DNA of 55,917 bases, taken from Sulfurimonas sp. RIFCSPLOWO2_12_36_12 (GTDB lineage: Bacteria; Campylobacterota; Campylobacteria; Campylobacterales; Sulfurimonadaceae). Shown here piece by piece: positions 50,714-55,917 of this stretch. Each line of letters begins with the position of its first letter. Within the stretch, counting starts at the first letter, position 1. The DNA is taken from the NCBI GenBank assembly GCA_001829675.1, contig MIBZ01000039.1:1-55917 (forward strand), given 5' to 3'. Position numbers and translations under genes: made by a program. Below the pieces are notes generated by a model, which worked only from the letters and a program-made list of their open reading frames with translations, did no database searches and was not told where the DNA came from.

Positions 50714-51973
50714 ATGGATTCAATTCTATTGGAAGACAACCCGCATTGGCTAAACGGAAAAGCTTATAATAGTTTTACGCCAAGAGAAGCACTGCAAAAG
50801 GCGCTTAGTTTTTTAAAAACGCAAGAGATTTTAGCTATCATCGGAGCCAGAAGGGTGGGCAAAAGCACGCTTGCAAAACTTCTTATCCATGAGCTTTTAA
50901 AAACAGTAAATGCCAAAAATATATTTTTCATCAATCTTGAAAAAACAGAGTTTATTCCCTATAAAAATGATGCGGCATATCTTGAAAAAATCTATGAAGC
51001 TTACCTAAAACTGGCAAATCCAAATAAAGATGAGAAGATATATTTTTTCATAGATGAAGTACAAATCTTTCAAAACTGGGAAGTTTTTGTAAAAAACAGA
51101 TATGAAAACTCCGACATCAAGTTCATCATTACCGGCTCCAACTCTTCACTTTTAACCTCAAACTACGCAACTGTTTTAACGGGAAGAGTTTTAAAACTTC
51201 AGATACAAAGTTTTAACTTTAGAGAGCTTTTGGACTTTAAGCAGATTAAGCACTCTACAAAATTAGAAATGGCAGCAAATCGCATAGAGATAAAAAGAGC
51301 GCTGGATGAGTATCTAAAATGGGGAGGCTACTACTCCGTAATCTCAAACAGTGACGAGATGATAAAAAAAGAGTATCTCAAAAACATAGCAGAAGATATC
51401 ATACTCAAAGACATAGTTCCAAGATACAACATCAAAAACTCTCAAACAATCAGAGACCTTTTTTACTACTGCGTATCAAACGCGGCAGGCACACTAAATT
51501 ACAGTTCGCTTGCAAAAAAATTAAACTGTGACCCAAAGATGATAAAAGAGTACATAGGCTATTTTGAAGATAATTTCTTAATTTCAACGATACCCTCTTT
51601 TCACAACAAACTGACATCTCAAATCGCCTCAGCCAAAAAATTATATCTAAGCGACAACGGTTTTTTAAATCTGGGAGTTAGCAGAACTAAAAATCTAGGA
51701 ACATCTTTAGAAAATCTGGTTTTTAATGAACTATACAAAAATGATGAAAATTTGACATACCTTAAAGAGAGTGTAGAAGTTGATTTTTATAGCAAAAACA
51801 GACTATACCAAGTGTCATACGACATCAGCGATGAGAAAACTAGAAAGCGGGAAATCGGTGCATTTAGCCACTTTAAAAAAGAGGATGATAGCTGTACGCT
51901 CATCACTTATGATGTAAATGAAAGAGTTGATGATGTGGAGATACAGAGTGTGGATCTGTTTTTGATGTTATAA
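50714..51973 (+). CDS. AAA-family ATPase with DUF4143 domain
   Basis: The 419-residue protein has the Walker A motif IIGARRVGKSTLAKLL near residue 45, the Walker B region IYFFIDEVQIFQNW near 115, the sensor stretch FIITGSNSSLL, and SFNFRELLDF. The C-terminal DUF4143 domain starts near residue 210. It holds LGTSLENLVFNELYK and a nuclease-like VEVDFYSKNRLYQVSYDI motif (Asp, then Gln in place of the usual Lys). Such ATPases are widespread and sporadic, with poorly known roles. It is followed by mcrBC and stands in the block that splits hox, so it may be part of a defence or addiction unit. Confidence 0.85.
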   Translation: MDSILLEDNPHWLNGKAYNSFTPREALQKALSFLKTQEILAIIGARRVGKSTLAKLLIHELLKTVNAKNIFFINLEKTEFIPYKNDAAYLEKIYEAYLKLANPNKDEKIYFFIDEVQIFQNWEVFVKNRYENSDIKFIITGSNSSLLTSNYATVLTGRVLKLQIQSFNFRELLDFKQIKHSTKLEMAANRIEIKRALDEYLKWGGYYSVISNSDEMIKKEYLKNIAEDIILKDIVPRYNIKNSQTIRDLFYYCVSNAAGTLNYSSLAKKLNCDPKMIKEYIGYFEDNFLISTIPSFHNKLTSQIASAKKLYLSDNGFLNLGVSRTKNLGTSLENLVFNELYKNDENLTYLKESVEVDFYSKNRLYQVSYDISDEKTRKREIGAFSHFKKEDDSCTLITYDVNERVDDVEIQSVDLFLML

Positions 51974-52044
51974 TCATAGGTAAAATAATAGGTTTGATAA
52001 GTTTGATAAGTTTTGGAAAATAAAAATTAGAGGGGGAGTGCGGG

Positions 52045-54000
52045 ATGAGTGAGACAGAATTATTAAATAAGCATAATGAAATTTTGGAATATTTACTTAA
52101 ATATAGAAAAGAGGGTAGTAGTTTTACATTTTCACCAAGAAAAAATCATAATAATCATAAAGATGATATTTCTAAATGTAGATTATGTAATGGCTATTGG
52201 TTTCAAGGTGCCAATAATTATATTTTTGTTGCTTTATATAATAGAGGATGCAAACACAATAAAACAAAAACGATTGGATATGTTTTTGCAGAAAAACAGT
52301 ACATTGAAATTGTTTTTAAAAGAGTAGATGGAATAACTCAGGATGAAATAAAGTTTTATGGGGAATTGATAGAGTATTTAAAAAACTCTAATGAAATTGA
52401 AAAGGTAGAGCAAAGAACTAATCAATATTTTGCATATTTTAAATCACCTAACATGATAGATAATTTAAATTATTTCATAAAAAATTTTAGATTGAAATCT
52501 GATGAATTAATAAAAAAATACAATCTTGATGATAAATTTTTTGTGAGTATAGATGAATTTAATAAAAGGATAGATGAAATTAACGAAATTAAAAATGATA
52601 AATTAAATAATCAAGAAAAAAAACAAGAAACAAGAAATAAAATGCCAAACAATACAAAACAATCACAACCTCTAAACCAAATTCTCTACGGACCTCCCGG
52701 CACAGGAAAAACATACAACACCATCAATAAAGCTTTAGAAATAATTGACGGGGTTGTGCCGCAAATAAGAGAAGAGGCGAAAAAAAGATTTGATGAACTC
52801 CAAAAAGCAGGGCGGATAGAGTTTGTAGCCTTTCATCAGAGTTATGGATATGAGGAGTTTGTCGAGGGGATAAAAGCTAAAACATCTGAAAAAGGGATTG
52901 AATACAAAATTGAATCTGGTATATTTAAAAAACTATCAAAACAAGCAAAAGAAAACTATGAAAATAGTCAAAAGTCATTAGAAAAACTCATACAAGAGAA
53001 ATCATTACAACAAAAAATAGAGCAATTTTTAAATGATTCGCTAGAAGATCAAAGAGAATTTACAAAAACAAAAGGCGGAAAATTTAAAATAAAAGATATA
53101 AGAGATACAAGCATATTTGTATTCACGGAAGATTCAAACTACAGTGAAAATATTTTAGAGTTGGATATTGGTGAATTATTTAAGATATTAGATTCTGATA
53201 TTGATTTTAAAACATCAAGACAGCTTGCCAAAGATGTTTTTGGTATTAACAATCAGAGGCAAAAAGATACTTATTATTTTTCGATGTATAAAGAGTTCCA
53301 GAAGCAAAAATTTGATGTTGTAGAAGAAGAGAAAGTAAAAGAACCTCTCAAAAACCACATCCTCATCATCGACGAAATAAACCGCGGAAATATCTCCAAA
53401 ATCTTTGGTGAACTCATTACCCTTATAGAACCGAGTAAACGAATTGGAGCGGATGAAGAGATACAAGTAAAACTTCCTTACTCAAATGACACTTTTGGAG
53501 TACCGCAAAATCTCTACATCATCGGCACTATGAACACGGCAGATAGAAGTATCGCTTTGATGGATACTGCTTTAAGGAGAAGATTTGATTTCAATGAGAT
53601 GATGCCAAAACCTGAATTATTAAAAGACCTAGCAATAACTACTAATGAAAATGAGAAAATAAATATTAAATCACTTCTTGAGACAATAAACAAAAGAGTT
53701 GAATATTTATACGACAGAGACCACACCATCGGACATGCCTATTTTATAGATGTAAAAACTAAAGATGAGCTTGATAATGTGATGAAAAACAAGATTATCC
53801 CACTTTTACAAGAGTATTTTTATGATGATTGGGAAAAAATTCGATTGGTTTTAAATGACGGTTTTATAAGTAAAACCATCCAAAAATCAGATATTTTTGA
53901 TGATATCGGCGATGATTATATAGAAGATGAAAAGTATATTTATGCCATCGTAAAAGAGTTTTCTAATGAGGCTTATTTAAAATTATGCAAAAGCAAATAG
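52045..54000 (+). CDS. mcrB: McrB-type AAA+ GTPase of a type IV restriction system
   Basis: McrB recognises modified DNA and drives McrC cleavage with GTP. The 651-residue protein has an N-terminal recognition region of about 190 residues with a possible zinc knuckle (CRLCNGYW, RGCKH). Walker A is LYGPPGTGKTY near residue 215, Walker B is ILIIDEINRGNISKIFGELI near 440, and the McrB signature GTMNTADRSIALMDTALRRRFDF follows. About 150 residues rich in Lys and Glu are inserted between Walker A and B. G+C falls to about 15% at 52561-52620 and rises to about 42% at 52681-52740, suggesting module exchange. It overlaps mcrC by 16 bases. Confidence 0.88.
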   Translation: MSETELLNKHNEILEYLLKYRKEGSSFTFSPRKNHNNHKDDISKCRLCNGYWFQGANNYIFVALYNRGCKHNKTKTIGYVFAEKQYIEIVFKRVDGITQDEIKFYGELIEYLKNSNEIEKVEQRTNQYFAYFKSPNMIDNLNYFIKNFRLKSDELIKKYNLDDKFFVSIDEFNKRIDEINEIKNDKLNNQEKKQETRNKMPNNTKQSQPLNQILYGPPGTGKTYNTINKALEIIDGVVPQIREEAKKRFDELQKAGRIEFVAFHQSYGYEEFVEGIKAKTSEKGIEYKIESGIFKKLSKQAKENYENSQKSLEKLIQEKSLQQKIEQFLNDSLEDQREFTKTKGGKFKIKDIRDTSIFVFTEDSNYSENILELDIGELFKILDSDIDFKTSRQLAKDVFGINNQRQKDTYYFSMYKEFQKQKFDVVEEEKVKEPLKNHILIIDEINRGNISKIFGELITLIEPSKRIGADEEIQVKLPYSNDTFGVPQNLYIIGTMNTADRSIALMDTALRRRFDFNEMMPKPELLKDLAITTNENEKINIKSLLETINKRVEYLYDRDHTIGHAYFIDVKTKDELDNVMKNKIIPLLQEYFYDDWEKIRLVLNDGFISKTIQKSDIFDDIGDDYIEDEKYIYAIVKEFSNEAYLKLCKSK

Positions 54001-55349
54001 TTTTAAAAGAGTTTGAGTTTCTTCAATACAAAGATAGTACAAAATTCAACTTTGTTAAAGAAGAAACTTTTGAGGCTTTGGAAAAGTTTGTACTTGAAAA
54101 CGAAAAAACTGCCGAATATCTAAAAATAACTACAAAAAAAGGATTTGGCAAAGTATTGCAAGCCCAAAATTATGTGGGTGTCATTCAAACAAAAGATGGC
54201 ACAACCATCGAGATACTGCCTAAAATCCAAAGTTTGAATGAAGAAGAATCTAAAAAAGTTTTGATAAAAATGCTTAAAACTCTGAAAAAATCACCCTTTA
54301 AAAACTTCAATATAGCAAACCTCAAAAGTTCTAAAATGCCGCTTTTGGAGATATTTATAACGATGTTTTTGGAAGAGCTTGCAAAGCTTATTCAAAAAGG
54401 TATAAAAAGTGACTACATCACAAAAGAGGAAAATCTAAAATTTTTAAAAGGCAAACTCAAAATCAACGAACAGATAAAACAAAACTACATCCATAAAGAG
54501 CGTTTTTATGTTGAGTATCAAGAATTTTTGAGCGACAGAGCAGAAAACAGACTTATAAAAACAACACTTGCATTTTTATACAAAAAATCAAAACTAAACT
54601 CTAATCAGCAACGCATTCGAGAGTTTTTGTTTGTATTTGATGAGATTTCAATTTCACATGATATAAAAACTGATTTTTCAAAAGTGAAGCTGAACCGCCA
54701 GATGAAGGACTACGAACAGGTGCTTTTGTGGTGCAAGACCTTTTTACTTGAAAATAGTTTTACTCCTTACAAAGGGAATGATGTTGCTTTCGCACTATTG
54801 TTTGATATGAATCTGCTTTTTGAGAGTTATGTGGGTAGCTATCTAAAGAAAAAAGGGCTTGATGTAAGCCTGCAAGATAAAACACACCATTTAGCTTATG
54901 AAAATGGAGATGGAAAATTCAGGCTCAAGCCGGATATAGTTATCAACAAAGATGGAGATAATTTAATAATAGCCGATACAAAATGGAAAATACTTAGTGA
55001 AGAAAAAGCTTATAGCGGCATTGCACAGGCAGATATGTATCAGCTCTATGCCTATGGAACAAAGTATGAAAAGTGTAGGCAAATGTATCTGATTTACCCC
55101 AAAGATAATGATGTAGTACAAAGTCTTTATCACTATTTTCAAGAGAAAGAGAACTTGACTTTACAAGTGCTATTTTTTGATGTAACACAAGATTTTAACG
55201 ATAATAAGTTTATTGAGGATACGCCGTCTTTTGTGGTGAGTAATGTAGATGAGGCAAAAAAAAGAGTTTCTGAGGCAGAAAAAAATGCCAAATATATAGA
55301 GCATGATGAGTTTATAAAAGAGATAGATAGCCATATAGATTCTTTTTGA
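53985..55349 (+). CDS. mcrC: McrC-type nuclease subunit
   Basis: McrC binds the McrB hexamer and supplies the PD-(D/E)xK nuclease. The 454-residue protein has a beta-rich N-terminal McrB-binding region (VGVIQTKDGTTIEILPKI) and SDRAENRLIKTTLAFLYKKS. The nuclease core is LKPDIVINKDGDNLIIADTKWK with the Asp, Asp-Thr-Lys set. It continues YQLYAYGTKYEKCRQMYLIYP. It is longer than E. coli McrC (about 350 residues) but fits many mcrBC loci. Its stop lies seven bases from the hoxU stop. Confidence 0.9.
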   Translation: MQKQIVLKEFEFLQYKDSTKFNFVKEETFEALEKFVLENEKTAEYLKITTKKGFGKVLQAQNYVGVIQTKDGTTIEILPKIQSLNEEESKKVLIKMLKTLKKSPFKNFNIANLKSSKMPLLEIFITMFLEELAKLIQKGIKSDYITKEENLKFLKGKLKINEQIKQNYIHKERFYVEYQEFLSDRAENRLIKTTLAFLYKKSKLNSNQQRIREFLFVFDEISISHDIKTDFSKVKLNRQMKDYEQVLLWCKTFLLENSFTPYKGNDVAFALLFDMNLLFESYVGSYLKKKGLDVSLQDKTHHLAYENGDGKFRLKPDIVINKDGDNLIIADTKWKILSEEKAYSGIAQADMYQLYAYGTKYEKCRQMYLIYPKDNDVVQSLYHYFQEKENLTLQVLFFDVTQDFNDNKFIEDTPSFVVSNVDEAKKRVSEAEKNAKYIEHDEFIKEIDSHIDSF

Positions 55350-55356
55350 AGATAGT

Positions 55357-55917
55357 TTATCTCCCGCCCCTGTTTTTGATTAGCTCCGTAATAATCTCTC
55401 TCTTTTTGATAACCTCTTCTTCGCTGATATCTTTCTCATAAAGTGCACCTGTCGGGCAGACATAGACGCATTTGCCGCAGCTTGTACAACTCTGCGAATC
55501 TGCCCAAGGCTCATCCATATCGTGAATTATTCTCATATTTAACCCTCTGCCTGCCAAGTCAAGCGCATGTGCCCCCTCAATCTCATCGCAGACACGGATA
55601 CATCTTGTGCATAGTATGCATCTGTTTGGGTCGTTTACAAAGTTTTTATGCGAAGCGTCAATCTCAAATCTCTGGTTCAGATACGGCACTTGACTGTGTT
55701 CAAGTTCAAGCTCCACCGACTTGCTTTGAAGTTCGCAGTCTCCGTTAGCAACGCATGTTGAGCATGTGTGAGAGCGCTCTGAAAACATCATGGAGAGTAT
55801 CATCTTCCTTGAGGCTTCTATTTGAGGTGAAGAAGTGGTGACCTCCATTCCCTCTTTTATCTTTGCCGTGCATGATGGGGTTAGCTCGTGAGAGCCTTTT
55901 ATCTCCACTATGCACAT
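55357..55917 (-). CDS. hoxU: HoxU-like diaphorase iron-sulfur subunit (partial)
   Basis: The frame is open to the window end, so the N-terminus with the [2Fe-2S] ligands lies outside. The visible 186 residues show LTPSCTAKIKEG, then the HTCSTCVANGDCELQ cluster ligands. Two ferredoxin-type [4Fe-4S] motifs follow: CILCTRCIRVC and CTSCGKCVYVC. This matches HoxU (NuoG N-terminal-like), which links the HoxHY hydrogenase to the NAD-reducing HoxF. A NuoG fragment is less likely because the protein ends right after the second ferredoxin motif. hoxYHW continue on the same strand beyond the inserted block. Confidence 0.88.
   Translation of the reverse strand: MCIVEIKGSHELTPSCTAKIKEGMEVTTSSPQIEASRKMILSMMFSERSHTCSTCVANGDCELQSKSVELELEHSQVPYLNQRFEIDASHKNFVNDPNRCILCTRCIRVCDEIEGAHALDLAGRGLNMRIIHDMDEPWADSQSCTSCGKCVYVCPTGALYEKDISEEEVIKKREIITELIKNRGGR

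Noticed and set aside
50534..55356. Prophage or integrative element carrying mcrBC
   Set aside because: No integrase, no tRNA end and no flanking direct repeats were found, so only a gene-block insertion can be claimed.
1..55917. tRNA or rRNA genes
   Set aside because: No cloverleaf with GTTCRA-type arms and no rRNA-like conserved stretch was recognised while reading the intergenic gaps; a covariance search would settle this.

Overview
The window looks like a chromosomal segment of an AT-rich, respiring member of the Campylobacterota (Epsilonproteobacteria), most like Sulfurimonas or a relative. Supporting signs are a stand-alone atpB, a long clade II type nosZ with a C-terminal haem domain inside a Wolinella-style nos cluster, MlaA/MlaC next to RecR and MltA, Hox-type hydrogenase genes and an AT-rich codon style. 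The genus is an inference from gene content; no identity search was run. Layout: 1-2 kb holds a small accessory patch (exported hypothetical protein, orphan HigA with a HigB remnant, a Phd/YefM-ParE type toxin-antitoxin pair). 2-14 kb is mostly housekeeping: ribF, truD (apparently with an ATT start), atpB, gatB, a potassium channel with a second RCK protein, gpsA, a Dabb protein, an EF-hand protein, a patatin, an M48 protease and prmC. 14-20 kb starts with an outer-membrane barrel gene behind an FNR-type box. It then carries a plus-strand cluster: a double NosL-domain protein, a small membrane protein, a MacB/FtsX-like permease, its ATPase, a polytopic protein with a DsbB-like CPFC motif, a NosL lipoprotein and a Crp/Fnr regulator. 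20-32 kb, on the minus strand, is a complete nitrous oxide reductase cluster read nosZ-B-D-G-C1-C2-H-F-L-Y plus a NosL-like gene. A sensor-like membrane protein, a second Crp/Fnr regulator and a periplasmic protein lie upstream of it. A pentahaem cytochrome gene diverges from this set. 33.4-34 kb contains a collapsed IS3-family element. 34-48 kb is core again: ftsZ/ftsA, a PpiD-like chaperone, bioA, an ArsR/rhodanese/DsrE sulfur group, dnaJ, mltA-recR-mlaA-mlaC and a GH17-GT2 glucan synthase. 48 kb to the end holds hoxW, hoxH, hoxY and, at the edge, hoxU. hoxU and hoxY are separated by a 4.8 kb block of three opposite-strand genes: a DUF4143 ATPase, McrB and McrC. Working picture: electrons from the quinone pool reach NosZ through NosG/H and cytochromes NosC1/C2. 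NosD/F/Y and the NosL proteins mature its copper sites, and the 14.9-19.5 kb cluster may be a further copper or thiol-redox handling system linked to the same respiration. Two FNR-like regulators that both carry an ETLSR recognition helix probably act on three FNR-type boxes (before the barrel gene, nosZ and the pentahaem cytochrome). Each box sits 29.5 bases from its centre to the first base of a -10-like hexamer, as expected for class II activation. The most interesting points are that small regulon, the NosL-ABC-DsbB-like cluster, the split hox operon with a mosaic mcrB, the collapsed IS, and the ATT start of truD.
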